A stretch of DNA of 64,000 nt from Roseiarcus sp963824475 (GTDB lineage Bacteria; Pseudomonadota; Alphaproteobacteria; Rhizobiales; Beijerinckiaceae), in contig CAWGPR010000003.1 in assembly GCA_963824475.1 (NCBI GenBank), positions 682,001 through 746,000 of the forward strand, given 5' to 3'. The position numbers were made by a program, and so were the translations under genes. Each line of letters starts with the position of its first letter. Within the stretch, counting starts at the first letter, position 1. The notes beneath the pieces were generated by a model. That model searched no databases. It was given only the letters and a program-made list of their open reading frames with translations, and had not been told where the DNA came from. Below are positions 34,820 through 44,186 of this stretch, piece by piece.

Positions 34820-35353
34820 ATGCGCAGGACCCTGCTAGAAAGCCTGATACGACAGCCGGTCACGGAGGCGCCGCCCGCGCCGGACGAGGCGGCGCTGAAA
34901 GAGCTTGCCGACAGCCTCGACCGCGCCGCGCGGCGCCGGCTTGGCCGTAGTCTCGCGATCCGCGAAGTCGACGCCGGCTCCTGCAACGGCTGCGAGCTGG
35001 AAATCCATGCGCTGGGCAATGCGTTCTATGATCTCGAACGTTTTGGCCTGCGCTTCGTCGCTTCGCCCCGTCACGCCGACGTGCTGATGGTGACCGGACC
35101 CGTGACCAAGAACATGCGCCAAGCTCTGGAACGCACCTACAACGCCACGCCAGACCCGAAATGGGTGGTGGCGATCGGGGACTGCGCTCTCGACGGCGGC
35201 GTTTTCGCCGGCAGCTACGCTGTTGTCGGAGGCGTCTCCAGCGTCGTGCCTGTCGATCTGCACATTCGCGGCTGCCCGCCGTCACCAGTTTCGATTCTGA
35301 AGGGATTGATCGCCCTGGTCACGTCTACGAATCATCAAGCAGGGCTCGGCTGA
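34820..35353 (+). CDS. Ehr small subunit, NuoB/HyfI-like
   Basis: A 177-residue subunit that carries the [4Fe-4S] cluster equivalent to N2 of complex I. Its ligands are intact: Cys55 and Cys58 (SCNGCELE), Cys122 (GDCALDGG) and Cys152 (RGCPPSP). It is 9 bp after the large-subunit gene and is the last gene of the cluster. A functional Fe-S centre beside a large subunit without NiFe ligands supports an electron-transfer role with quinone or another acceptor. Confidence 0.9.
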   Translation: MRRTLLESLIRQPVTEAPPAPDEAALKELADSLDRAARRRLGRSLAIREVDAGSCNGCELEIHALGNAFYDLERFGLRFVASPRHADVLMVTGPVTKNMRQALERTYNATPDPKWVVAIGDCALDGGVFAGSYAVVGGVSSVVPVDLHIRGCPPSPVSILKGLIALVTSTNHQAGLG

Positions 35354-35379
35354 TGACGGTCTGAAAGCCGAATTCCGCA

Positions 35380-36684
35380 TCAGTTCGCGAACACCCGCTT
35401 GAAGATCGCATCCACGTGCTTGAGGTGATACCCCAGATCGAATAACGCCTCGAGCTCCCGCGCGCTCAAGACCTTGGCGACATCCTTGTCGGCCTTGAGC
35501 AGCTCGAGGAACTCGCCCTCATTGCGCCAAACGCGCATCGCGTTGCGCTGGACGATGGCATAGGCGTCGTCGCGCGCCACGCCCTTCTGGGTCAGCGCCA
35601 AGAGCACGCGCTGCGAGTGGATGAGGCCGCCGAGGCGGTCGAGGTTTTTCCGCATGGCCTCCGGATAGACCACGAGCTTGTCGATCACGCCCGCGAGGCG
35701 CGCCAGCGCGAAGTCGAGCGTGATCGTCGCGTCGGGAGCGATCATGCGCTCGACCGACGAATGCGAGATGTCGCGCTCATGCCACAGCGCCACGTCCTCG
35801 AGCGCCGGCGTCATCGCCGAGCGCACCATGCGGGCCAGCCCGGTAAGGTTTTCGGCCAGGACCGGATTGCGCTTGTGCGGCATGGCGGATGAGCCCTTCT
35901 GCCCTTCGGCGAAGAACTCCTCCGCTTCCATCACTTCGGTGCGCTGCAGATGCCGGACCTCCGTCGCCAGCCGCTCGATCGACGACGCGACGACGCCGAG
36001 CGCCGCAAAGAAGGCCGCGTGGCGGTCGCGCGGGATCACCTGGGTCGAGATCGGCTCCGGCCTCAGGTCGAGCTTGGCCGCCACGTAGGCTTCGACCCGC
36101 GGGTCGATGTTAGCGAAAGTGCCGACCGCGCCAGAAATCGCGCAGGTCGAGATCTCCTCGCGCGCCGCGAGGAGCCGCGTCCGAGCGCGCGCAAACTCGG
36201 CGTAGGCGAAGGCGAGCTTGAGGCCGAAGGTCGTCGGCTCGGCGTGGATTCCATGCGACCGGCCGATCGTCGGGGTCATCTTGTACTCGAAGGCGCGGCG
36301 CTTGAGCGCCGCAAGCAGTGAATCGACGTCGGCGATGAGGATGTCGCTCGCCCGCCTGAGCTGCACGGCGAGACAAGTATCGAGCACGTCAGAGCTCGTG
36401 AGCCCCAAATGGACGAACCGCGCGTCGGGGCCGATGAATTCGGCGAGGTGAGTCAGGAACGCGATCATGTCGTGCCTCGTCACCTTCTCGATCTCATCGA
36501 TCCGCGCGACGTCGAACTTCGCCTTCGCCCCCTTTTCCCAGATCGCCTTCGCCGCCGCTTTCGGGATCACGCCGATCTCGGCCAGCGCCTCTGCGGCGTA
36601 AGCCTCGATCTCGAACCAGATGCGGAAGCGCGTCTCGGGCGACCAGACGGCGGTCATCTCGGGGCGGGAATAGCGCGGGATCAT
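35380..36684 (-). CDS. purB: Adenylosuccinate lyase
   Basis: Purine biosynthesis enzyme that cleaves SAICAR and adenylosuccinate, releasing fumarate. It has 434 residues, the usual length for the shorter bacterial type. The fumarase/lyase superfamily signature GSSAMPHKRNP is present near residue 265, and the catalytic His region reads SHGIHAEPTTFG. It converges on the Ehr cluster with only 26 bp between stops, so any shared terminator must be very short. Confidence 0.95.
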   Translation of the reverse strand: MIPRYSRPEMTAVWSPETRFRIWFEIEAYAAEALAEIGVIPKAAAKAIWEKGAKAKFDVARIDEIEKVTRHDMIAFLTHLAEFIGPDARFVHLGLTSSDVLDTCLAVQLRRASDILIADVDSLLAALKRRAFEYKMTPTIGRSHGIHAEPTTFGLKLAFAYAEFARARTRLLAAREEISTCAISGAVGTFANIDPRVEAYVAAKLDLRPEPISTQVIPRDRHAAFFAALGVVASSIERLATEVRHLQRTEVMEAEEFFAEGQKGSSAMPHKRNPVLAENLTGLARMVRSAMTPALEDVALWHERDISHSSVERMIAPDATITLDFALARLAGVIDKLVVYPEAMRKNLDRLGGLIHSQRVLLALTQKGVARDDAYAIVQRNAMRVWRNEGEFLELLKADKDVAKVLSARELEALFDLGYHLKHVDAIFKRVFAN

Positions 36685-36797
36685 AGGCGGCGCCGCTTTC
36701 TGTTTGTTCCTTCCGGGCGCGGTCTATAGGAACGGAAGCCCAGAATTGAGGAGCGCGCGGCCATTGCGGCGCGTCCAAAAAGGAGACTGCTCGCCCT

Positions 36798-38054
36798 ATG
36801 CCCTCGCACACCGTCGACGCCATCGTGCTTGGCGCGGGAATTGTCGGCGTCTCGGCGGCGCTCGCGCTTTCTACGCGCGGCCGAACCGTTGCGCTCGTCG
36901 ACCGTCTGCCCGAAGCTGCGGGCGAGACCAGCTTCGGCAACAGCGGCATTGTCCAGAGCGAAGGGGTCCTCCCCTATCTCTTTCCGCGCGCGTTGAGCGA
37001 GATCGCGCGGGCGGCCGTGAACCGCGATCCGCGCGCCCACATCCGCCATGGCGCGCTGCCTTCGATTGCGCCTGCGATCTGGCGCTATTTCCAGACCTCG
37101 ACCCAGGCGAGAAAGGAAGCGACCGGCAAGGTCATGGCCCCGCTGTTGTCCGCCGCGGCCGGCGAGCACCTGAGGTTCGCTGAGGACGCCGGCGCCTCCG
37201 GGCTTTTGCGCTCCGGCGGCTGGATCAAAGCGTATCGCAGCGCCCACGGGCAGGATTTGGCGCACGCCGAGGCCGAGGAGCTCAAGCGGTTCGGAGTCAA
37301 GCCGATCTTCCTCGACCGCGCCGAGCTCGCCGCCCTTGAGCCTCATGTCGGGGACAAGGCGATCGGCGGCGTGCACTATGCCGAGCCGCTGTCCACGCCC
37401 GATCCGGCCAAGCTCATCCAGAGCTATGCGGCCCTGTTCATCAAGCGCGGCGGGCGCATGGAGAGGGGCGACGCGCTGAGCCTCGAACCTTCGGGCGCCG
37501 GCTGGATGGTCACGGCCGATTCGGGCCGCCTCGCCGCCCACGACGTCGTGATCGCGCTGGGGCCATGGTCCGACGAGCTCGCGCGGCGCTTTGGCCTTCG
37601 CCTGCCGTTCTTCGTCAAGCGCGGCTATCACATGCATTACGAGGCCAAAGGCAATGCGGGGCTCACGCGTCCTGTCCTCGATCTCGAGCGGGGCTATCTC
37701 ATCACGCCGATGGCGCGGGGCCTGAGATTGACGACCGGGGCCGAATTCGCCCGGCGCGACGACCCGCCCTCCTCCGCCCATCTCGATCGGCTCGAGCCGT
37801 TCGCGCGGGAGCTATTCCCCATCGGCGCGCGCAAGGACGCAGCGCCCTGGATGGGGCGGCGGCCCTGCCTGCCGGACATGCGTCCGATCATCGGGCCATT
37901 CCCGGGCAAGCCCGGCCTCTGGCTCGACTGCGGCCACCACCACCTGGGCCTGACCCTCGGCCCCATCACCGGCCGACTGCTGGCGGAGCTGATGACCGGC
38001 GAGGCGCCGTTCGTCGACCCCGCGCCCTTCAAGGCGGAGCGGTTTGCAGCCTGA
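36798..38054 (+). CDS. FAD-dependent D-amino-acid dehydrogenase-like oxidoreductase (DadA family)
   Basis: A 418-residue flavoprotein. The dinucleotide-binding motif VLGAGIVGVSAALALSTRG is at the N-terminus, with GETSFGNSGIVQ after it, and the C-terminus has CGHHHLGLTLGPITGRLLAEL. Family members oxidise D-amino acids or other secondary amines and pass electrons to the respiratory chain. No catabolic partner is adjacent, so the substrate is unknown. Confidence 0.85.
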   Translation: MPSHTVDAIVLGAGIVGVSAALALSTRGRTVALVDRLPEAAGETSFGNSGIVQSEGVLPYLFPRALSEIARAAVNRDPRAHIRHGALPSIAPAIWRYFQTSTQARKEATGKVMAPLLSAAAGEHLRFAEDAGASGLLRSGGWIKAYRSAHGQDLAHAEAEELKRFGVKPIFLDRAELAALEPHVGDKAIGGVHYAEPLSTPDPAKLIQSYAALFIKRGGRMERGDALSLEPSGAGWMVTADSGRLAAHDVVIALGPWSDELARRFGLRLPFFVKRGYHMHYEAKGNAGLTRPVLDLERGYLITPMARGLRLTTGAEFARRDDPPSSAHLDRLEPFARELFPIGARKDAAPWMGRRPCLPDMRPIIGPFPGKPGLWLDCGHHHLGLTLGPITGRLLAELMTGEAPFVDPAPFKAERFAA

Positions 38055-38428
38055 CCATCCGCGAGGCGGCGCGAAAGCGTGGGGCGGCAACCAAGGCGCG
38101 AGTTCCGTGCAAGCAAATGCAAATAAAACCCGCCTAAACGCTCCTAAGCGCTAGTAAAATAGCTAGCGTTTACTAGCGTTTACTTTTCGTAATCGTGACT
38201 TTTCAATGAGTTACGACCGAGAAAATAAGGAAAAGCTATCCTCCTTTCTGCCTCGCGGCAGGGTTGTGGATGGTGACGCGTCAAACAGTTGCTGAGTTCG
38301 GCCTCTCAGAATTGTATAGCATCAACTTTCCGATTTTGTCAAGACAATTCGCTATCGACCGGAAATTCGTTATCAACGGCGCATGCATGGGCTTTTCGCC
38401 CGGCCCCGCCTCGCCCCGGCCCAGCCCG
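38055..38428. other. Gap between convergent genes, with repeats
   Basis: 374 bp, AT-rich in the middle, between two convergent genes. It contains the paired decamers at 38133-38183 and, at 38200-38220, a 20-bp piece (TTTCAATGAGTTACGACCGA) resembling the core of the long repeat found at 7397 and 60409. No gene or clear terminator was seen. Confidence 0.55.
38133..38183. repeat. Two tandem decamer pairs in inverted arrangement
   Basis: On the right, TAGCGTTTAC occurs twice in perfect tandem (38164-38173 and 38174-38183). On the left, CCTAAACGCT and CCTAAGCGCT are tandem decamers in opposite orientation (38133-38152). An 11-bp spacer separates the halves. The 10-bp period is one DNA turn, as in sites for cooperative protein binding. 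Confidence 0.6.
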
Positions 38429-38976
38429 CTACTCCGGCCGCACCCAGTCGGTCAGGCTCAGCCCGTCCTCGAGGCATTGCGTCGGGCGGGCCTTGAGGCC
38501 GGCGGCCTTAAGCGCCGCGTCGGGGTCGCCGCCGAACAGCGGCAGGCCTCCGGGTAAGCGCACTTTCACCGCCCGGCTCAAGTGGAAACAGTCATAGCCC
38601 AGCTTGAGAAACAGAATGTAGACCTGCGGCCCGCCGATGACGGCGATGGTCCCTGACTTCAAGCCCAGCGCCGCGCACGCCGCCTCCAACGACGCCCCGG
38701 CAGGATTCCAGAGCCGCGCTTTCGGATTCTCGGGGTCGGGCGCGAGGCTTCCGACCTGGCGGGTGACGATGAGCCGGCGCCGACTCGATCGAGTTCCGGT
38801 TGGCCTTCGGCGGAATGGCGCCCGTTCACAACCGCGTCGGCCCGATCGAGGCCGCTCTCGAATTGTCGCCGGTCGGCTTCGAATTGGAGCGAGGCGGGCT
38901 GGACCCCGCTCGCATCCGCGATCATGCCATCGGCGGAGACGATGACATAGGCTTCGATCCGATAGGCGCCGATCAT
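38429..38976 (-). CDS. Dihydrofolate reductase-like protein (apparent 1-bp deletion)
   Basis: Two frames together encode a ~182-residue RibD-C/DHFR-type reductase. The N-terminal part is MIGAYRIEAYVIVSADGMIA ... NGRHSAEGQPELDRV and the C-terminal part is LIVTRQVGSLAPD ... IAVIGGPQVYILFL. Inserting one base next to the GANTC site at 38782-38786 joins them as PELDRVRRRLIVTR. The combined length is one base short of a multiple of three, which fits a single deletion. I regard it as probably intact in the organism. It lies 8 bp downstream of folE, consistent with a folate or pterin role. Confidence 0.65.
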
Positions 38977-38984
38977 GCGGCGCG

Positions 38985-39608
38985 TTATTCGTGGCTGTCC
39001 GAGTTGACGAGCGACAGGAACTCTTGCCGCGTTTGGGCCTGGTCGCGGAACACGCCGAGCATCCGGCTGGTGACGAGGTCGGCGCCGCGCTTGCGGACGC
39101 CGCGGTCGATCATGCAATGGTGCGCAGCCTTCACGACCACGGCGACGCCACAGGGTTTCAGCACCTCGTCGACCGCGTTGGCGATCTGCGCGGTTAGGCG
39201 CTCCTGAATCTGCAGCCGCTTGGAGTAGATCTCGACCACCCGGGCGAGTTTGGAGATTCCCACGACCCTCTTGTCGGGAATATAGCCCACCCAAACCCGG
39301 CCGATGATCGGCGCGACATGGTGCTCGCAATGGCTCTCGAAGGTCACGCCGCGCAGCACGATCATTTCGTCGTAGCCATCGACCTCGCTGAAGGTCTTGC
39401 GCAGGACCTCATGCGGGTCCTCTTCGTAGCCGGCGAAATATTCCCGGTAGGCGCGCACAAGGCGATTGGGCGTCTCGATCAGGCCGTCGCGATTGGGGTC
39501 CTCGCCGATCCACTTGAGGATGGTGCGGAACGCGTCCTCTGCCTCGGCGTCGCTGATCGTCTTGCCGCCGCCGGAGGCCCCTTCAAGATTCTCTTCCCTC
39601 AGCGCCAT
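38985..39608 (-). CDS. folE: GTP cyclohydrolase I
   Basis: First enzyme of tetrahydrofolate biosynthesis: converts GTP to dihydroneopterin triphosphate. It has 207 residues. Zinc ligands are visible in ESHCEHHVAPI and AAHHCMIDRG, and the substrate site in GYIPDKRVVGISKLARVV. The usual ~20-residue variable N-terminus is present. It is followed by the DHFR-like gene on the same strand. Confidence 0.95.
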   Translation of the reverse strand: MALREENLEGASGGGKTISDAEAEDAFRTILKWIGEDPNRDGLIETPNRLVRAYREYFAGYEEDPHEVLRKTFSEVDGYDEMIVLRGVTFESHCEHHVAPIIGRVWVGYIPDKRVVGISKLARVVEIYSKRLQIQERLTAQIANAVDEVLKPCGVAVVVKAAHHCMIDRGVRKRGADLVTSRMLGVFRDQAQTRQEFLSLVNSDSHE

Positions 39609-39691
39609 GGCTCATTGTTCCTTGTTCGCGCGCGCCCCATGAGGCCCCGCCGCCATTTAGGCGCCGGGCGCGGTTTCTTAAAGGAGGCGGC

Positions 39692-42101
39692 CTATCCGGC
39701 AACCTTGGAGAAGTCCGCCACGGCGTGCATCGCCTCGCGCAATTCGTTGAGCAATCTCAACCGGTTAAGGCGCAAAGCGGGGTCGTCGGCGTTGACCGTC
39801 ACGTCGAGGAAGAAGGCGTCGACGGGCGCGCGCAAAGTGGCGAGCGCCCGCATCGCGCCCTCGAAGTCCTCCCTACCTACGCGCTCGCGCGCCGCCGCGC
39901 CCGCCGCTGCGAGGACGTCGGCGAGGTCTTTTTCGGCCGGCAGCGCGAGCAGGGCCGGATCGTGCTTGCCCGCAAATGCGCCGACGCCGTCCTTCTTTTC
40001 CTCGGCGCGCAGGATGTTGGCCGCGCGGCGATAGCCCGCGAGCAGGTTCTTGCCGTCCTCGGTGTCGAGCAGGCGCCCCAGCGCCTCGACCCGCCAGACG
40101 ATCATGAGCAGATCGTCCTGGCCGGGCAACGCGAACACCGCGTCGATGAGATCGTGCCGCGCCCCCTTCTCGCGCAGGTAGACTTTCAGCCGGTCGGCGA
40201 AGAAGGCGAGGAGGTCCGTTCGTGCATCTTCAAGATCGTTGAGTGCATTATCGTCATAGGTCATCAGGTGCGAGACGGCTTGAGTCTCCTTTTGGGACCA
40301 GCGCTCCCGGACGGTCGGCGAGATGCGAGCCCTGTTAGCGAACGACGTCGTAAACAAGGCGCTTGGATATGGGCGGAGAAAAGCCTCCAAATACTGATCC
40401 GCTAAAGGGGTGCTAAAAACGTTGAGAAGGCGTAACCGCAGCCCGTTCTCGAGCACAATGCGGATCACGCCGAGAGCCGCGCGCCTCAGCGCATAAGGGT
40501 CCTTGCTGCCGGTCGGCTTCTCGTCGATCGCCCAGAAGCCAACCAGCGTGTCGAGCTTGTCGGCGAGGGCGACCGCGATCGAGACCGGCGCAGTGGGCAC
40601 GCGGTCGCTCGGCCCTTGCGGCTTGTAGTGATCCTCGATCGCGTCGGCGACGCTCGGCTCCTCGCCTTGCGCGAGAGCATAGTAGCGGCCCATGAGTTCC
40701 TTGAAGCTCCGGGAATTCGCCGACCATTTCGGTCGCGAGATCGGCCTTGGCGAGATGGGCCGCGCGCGCCGCAAGCTCAGCGTCGGCGCCGACTTTCGGC
40801 GCAAGCTCGCGAGCCAGCGCCTCGATGCGCGCGATCCGCTCGCCTTGCGTCCCAAGCTTCTCGTGGAACACGACCCGCTCGAGCTTCGCCAAGCGCTGGT
40901 CGAGCGGCTTTGCGGTCGTCTTCGCGTCGGGCAGGGGCGCACGATCGGTCAGCCAGAAGTGGCGGGCGTCGGCGAGGCGCGCGCGCACGACACGGGCGTT
41001 GCCGGCCGCAATCGCCGCGCCGCCGTCTGGCGCAATGAGGTTGGAGACAAGGACGAACTTGTTGGCAAGTTTTCCCTCACCGTCGCTCGCTCCGGCGTCA
41101 TGGCCGGCCTTGTGCCGGCCATCCACGCCGTTCCGCGTCGCGGCTCCGTCCGTTTTCGCACCTGACGGCGCCCCGTGGATGGCCGGGTGGGGCCCCGCCA
41201 TGACAGAAGAGGCGGGCGCCTCTCGAAGGACGAAGCATTTCTGATTGGCTCGGATGGTGGCGCGGATAACCTCCGCCGGCAGGTCGAGGAACGCCGCCTC
41301 GAACTCGCCCATCAGCACGACCGGCCATTCGACCAGGCCCGCCACTTCTTCGAGCAGGCCCTCGTCCTCGACCAGCGTAAGCCCTTGGGCGAAGGCGAGC
41401 TCCTTGGCCTCGGCGAGGATGATCGCCTTGCGCCGGTCGGCGTCGAGCACGACCTTGGCCTTCTGTAAAGCGTCGACATAATCGTCGTAGCGGCGGACGT
41501 GGAAAGGCTTGGGCGCCATGAAGCGATGGCCCGAAGTCACATCGCCCGCCTTGACGCCGTCGATCTCGAACGGAACGATCTCCGCCGCATCGTGCTGGGT
41601 GGCGAGGGTGCACACGATTCCGCGCAGTGGGCGCACCCACCGCAGAGAATCGGGCTTCGCCGAGGCCGCGCCCCAGCGCATCGATTTCGGCCACGGAAAG
41701 GAGCGGATAATGGCGGGGATGATCTCGGCGATCGCGTCCTTGGTTTCCCGGCCCAGCTTCTCGATCACCGCGACATAGAACTGGCCCTTCTTCGGGTCGG
41801 TCTCGACGCGCGCATCCTCGATGCTCTTGAGGCCCGCGCTCTTCAAGAAGCCCTGGATCGCCGCCTCCGGCGCGCCGACGCGTGGGCCCTTGCGCTCCTC
41901 GCGCAAGTTGGCTTGCGCGGCCGGCAAGCCGACGACATGCAGCGTGAGGCGCCGCGGCGTGACGAAGCTTTGCGCGCCCTCATAGATGAGATTGCGCTCA
42001 ACCAGCGCGTTGGTGACGAGCCGCTTCAGGTCCTCCGCTGCCTGCCGCTGCATGCGGGCGGGGATTTCTTCGCTGAACAGTTCGAGCAGAAGGTCGGGCA
42101 T
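39692..42101 (-). CDS. glyS: Glycyl-tRNA synthetase beta subunit (apparent 1-bp insertion; palindromic repeat in frame)
   Basis: Essential enzyme charging tRNA-Gly together with GlyQ. About 802 residues if one base is removed. The N-terminal frame starts MPDLLLELFSEEIPARMQRQ and runs to GEFPELQG; the C-terminal frame continues LMGRYYALAQGEEP. At the junction the printed GAGTTC (40694-40699) would be GAGTC in the intact gene. Residues about 300-335 are an insertion encoded by a palindromic element (41097-41204) that keeps the frame. Since this gene is essential, the frameshift is very probably a sequencing error. GlyQ is encoded 243 bp upstream. Confidence 0.85.
41097..41204. repeat. Palindromic repeat element inserted in frame within glyS
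   Basis: 108 bp (exactly 36 codons) bounded by inverted arms that begin GTCATGGCCGG and end CCATCCAC, imperfectly complementary over 30 bp. The arms match those of the intergenic element at 61794-61934. It encodes residues absent from ordinary GlyS, between REAP and GKLANKFVLVSNLIA. Such in-frame repeat insertions recall Rickettsia palindromic elements. Confidence 0.7.
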
Positions 42102-42268
42102 ACAAAATCCGAGGCAGTCGCACGATCGCGACTAGCGTCCCCGTCCCCCCTGTGGGGGCGGGACAGGGTGGGGGGTCGCGCCAAGCGCGGAGATTGGGTT
42201 GGCGACGGGCGCTGCAACGGCTAACAACGACCAGCCCCCCCTCCTCGATCCTCCCCCACCATAGGGCG

Positions 42269-42304
42269 CCCGAAGGACGCCCGTCCGTTGGACGGGCTTT
42301 CGGG
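42269..42304 (-). promoter_or_regulatory. Long stem-loop between glyQ and glyS
   Basis: Nested complementary stems, CCCGAAG with CTTTCGGG outside and GCCCGTCC with GGACGGGC inside, around a 3-base loop. It lies in the 243-bp gap between glyQ and glyS and could act in mRNA processing. The rest of the gap is G/C-rich repeat-like sequence (cccccctgtgggggcgggac near 42147) without coding potential. Confidence 0.4.
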
Positions 42305-42343
42305 GGAGGAGGCGCTGAGGCGTCGACGGTCCTGGAAGCGACG

Positions 42344-43291
42344 TCACGCTCCCCCTCCCGCCGTCTTGAGCCACGCCGCGCCGCAGGCGCGGGCGAGTTC
42401 TCGCACCCTCAAGATATAGCTCTGGCGCTCGGTGACCGATATGGCGCCGCGCGCGTCGAGCAGGTTGAACACGTGGCTCGCCTTGATGCACTGGTCATAG
42501 GCCGGCAGCGCCATGAGGTGGCGTTCGCCCGCCTCGCCACGCTTGAGTAGCGCCATGCATTCGGCTTCGGCGTCCTTGAAATGCTGGATGAGGACGTCAG
42601 TGTTGGCGTGCTCGAAATTGAAGCGGGAATATTCCTCCTCCGCCTGCAAAAACACGTCGCCGTAAGCGACGCGTTCGGCGCCCTCGCCGCCGTTGAAATT
42701 GATGTCGTAGACGCTTTCGACGCCCTGCACATACATCGCCAGCCGCTCGAGGCCATAGGTCAGTTCGCCGGAAACAGGGGCGCACTCGAAACCCGCGACC
42801 TGCTGGAAGTAGGTGAACTGCGACACCTCCATGCCGTCGCACCAGCATTCCCACCCCAAGCCCCACGCGCCGAGCGTTGGGCTTTCCCAATCGTCCTCGA
42901 CGAAGCGCACGTCGTGCAGGGCCATGTCAACGCCGATTGCGGCCAGCGAATCGAGATAAAGCTCCTGCAGGTTCTCAGGCGAAGGCTTCAAGATCACCTG
43001 ATACTGGTAATAGTGCTGCAGCCGGTTGGGATTCTCGCCGTAGCGTCCGTCCTTGGGCCGGCGCGACGGCTGAACGTAAGCCGCCTTCCAGGGCTTCACG
43101 CCCAGCGAGCGCAGCGTCGTCGCCGGGTGGAACGTGCCCGCGCCCACCTCCATGTCGTAGGGTTGCAGCATGACGCAGCCCTGTTTCGCCCAGAAGGTCT
43201 GCAAGGTCAGGATAAGGCCCTGAAAGGACTTCGTCGGGTCGAGGCTCGCGTCTTTGGCGGACAGCATGGATGTCTTGTCGCCCATGGTCAT
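42344..43291 (-). CDS. glyQ: Glycyl-tRNA synthetase alpha subunit
   Basis: Catalytic subunit of the alpha2beta2 glycyl-tRNA synthetase, 315 residues. It shows FQGLILTLQTFWAKQGCVML, the ATP/Gly-binding region YVQPSRRPKDGRYGENPNRL and ELTYGLERLAMYVQGVESVY. The start is ATG 43291 or the in-frame ATG at 43285 (MGDKTSML). It is the first gene of the glyQ-glyS operon. Confidence 0.95.
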   Translation of the reverse strand: MTMGDKTSMLSAKDASLDPTKSFQGLILTLQTFWAKQGCVMLQPYDMEVGAGTFHPATTLRSLGVKPWKAAYVQPSRRPKDGRYGENPNRLQHYYQYQVILKPSPENLQELYLDSLAAIGVDMALHDVRFVEDDWESPTLGAWGLGWECWCDGMEVSQFTYFQQVAGFECAPVSGELTYGLERLAMYVQGVESVYDINFNGGEGAERVAYGDVFLQAEEEYSRFNFEHANTDVLIQHFKDAEAECMALLKRGEAGERHLMALPAYDQCIKASHVFNLLDARGAISVTERQSYILRVRELARACGAAWLKTAGGGA

Positions 43292-43428
43292 GGCGCGGCG
43301 ACCCTAGAGTTGCGGGCGCCGATGGTCAAACGCGGAGAGCGCCGCAGCAATTCACGCTTGCGCAAGCGAATTTGCCACGGGTAGCGTCAGCCGCTAGAGC
43401 GGATCGATGAAATGAGGGAGGCTCGCCC

Positions 43429-44142
43429 ATGCGTCCGTCCAAACGCGCCGCTGACGAAATGCGCGCCGTGAGCTTCGAGCGCGGGGTGGCGCGTTATGCG
43501 GAAGGCTCATGCCTCGTCCGCTTCGGCGACACGCGTGTGCTGTGCGCGGCCTCGCTCGAGGACAAGCCGCCGCCGTGGCTGCGCGGCCAGGGACGCGGAT
43601 GGGTGACGGCCGAATATGCGATGCTGCCGCGCGCAACCCTCACCCGAACCAAGCGCAAGTCGTCGGCCGGCAAGGTTTCCGGCCGCAGCCAGGAGATTCA
43701 GCGCCTGATCGGCCGATCGTTGCGCTCGGTCGTGGATCTGCCGCGCCTTGGCGAGCGGCAGATCACCATTGATTGCGACGTGCTGCAGGCGGACGGCGGC
43801 ACCCGCACCGCCTCGATCACCGGCGCCTGGGTCGCGCTGCGCGACTGCCTCAACTGGATGGCGCAGCGCTCGATCCTGCGCGACAGCCCGCTCAAGGATC
43901 ATGTCGCCGCTGTCTCCTGCGGCATCGTCGCCGGCGAACCAGTCATCGATCTCGACTACGCCGAGGACTCGACCGCCCACACCGACGCAAATTTTGTCAT
44001 GACCGGCTCTGGAGGCTTGGTCGAAGTTCAGGGCTCGGCGGAGGGCGCGCCATTCTCCGAGGACGAACTCATCCGGATGCTGGCCTTGGCGCGCAACGGC
44101 ATCCGACAGCTGGTCGCAATGCAGAAAGCGGCGATCACATAG
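43429..44142 (+). CDS. rph: Ribonuclease PH
   Basis: Phosphorolytic 3'-exonuclease that trims tRNA precursors. It has 237 residues and is complete: MRPSKRAADEMRAV start, RGQGRGWVTAEYAMLPRAT, RLIGRSLRSVVDLPRLGERQ and DLDYAEDSTAHTDANFVMTG with the catalytic acidic residues. A GAGGGAGG ribosome-binding site precedes the ATG. It converges with rnd. Confidence 0.95.
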   Translation: MRPSKRAADEMRAVSFERGVARYAEGSCLVRFGDTRVLCAASLEDKPPPWLRGQGRGWVTAEYAMLPRATLTRTKRKSSAGKVSGRSQEIQRLIGRSLRSVVDLPRLGERQITIDCDVLQADGGTRTASITGAWVALRDCLNWMAQRSILRDSPLKDHVAAVSCGIVAGEPVIDLDYAEDSTAHTDANFVMTGSGGLVEVQGSAEGAPFSEDELIRMLALARNGIRQLVAMQKAAIT

Positions 44143-44186
44143 CGCCCGACTTCATGTGGCGCGGACCGCACCATCGCGAGGGCCGC

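Noticed and set aside
33305..35353. A functional NiFe hydrogenase
   Set aside because: All four NiFe cysteines of the large subunit are substituted and no maturation genes are nearby.
39692..42101. glyS as two separate genes
   Set aside because: The two frames together make one GlyS with a one-base fault at a GANTC site. The C-terminal frame has no start signal at the join.
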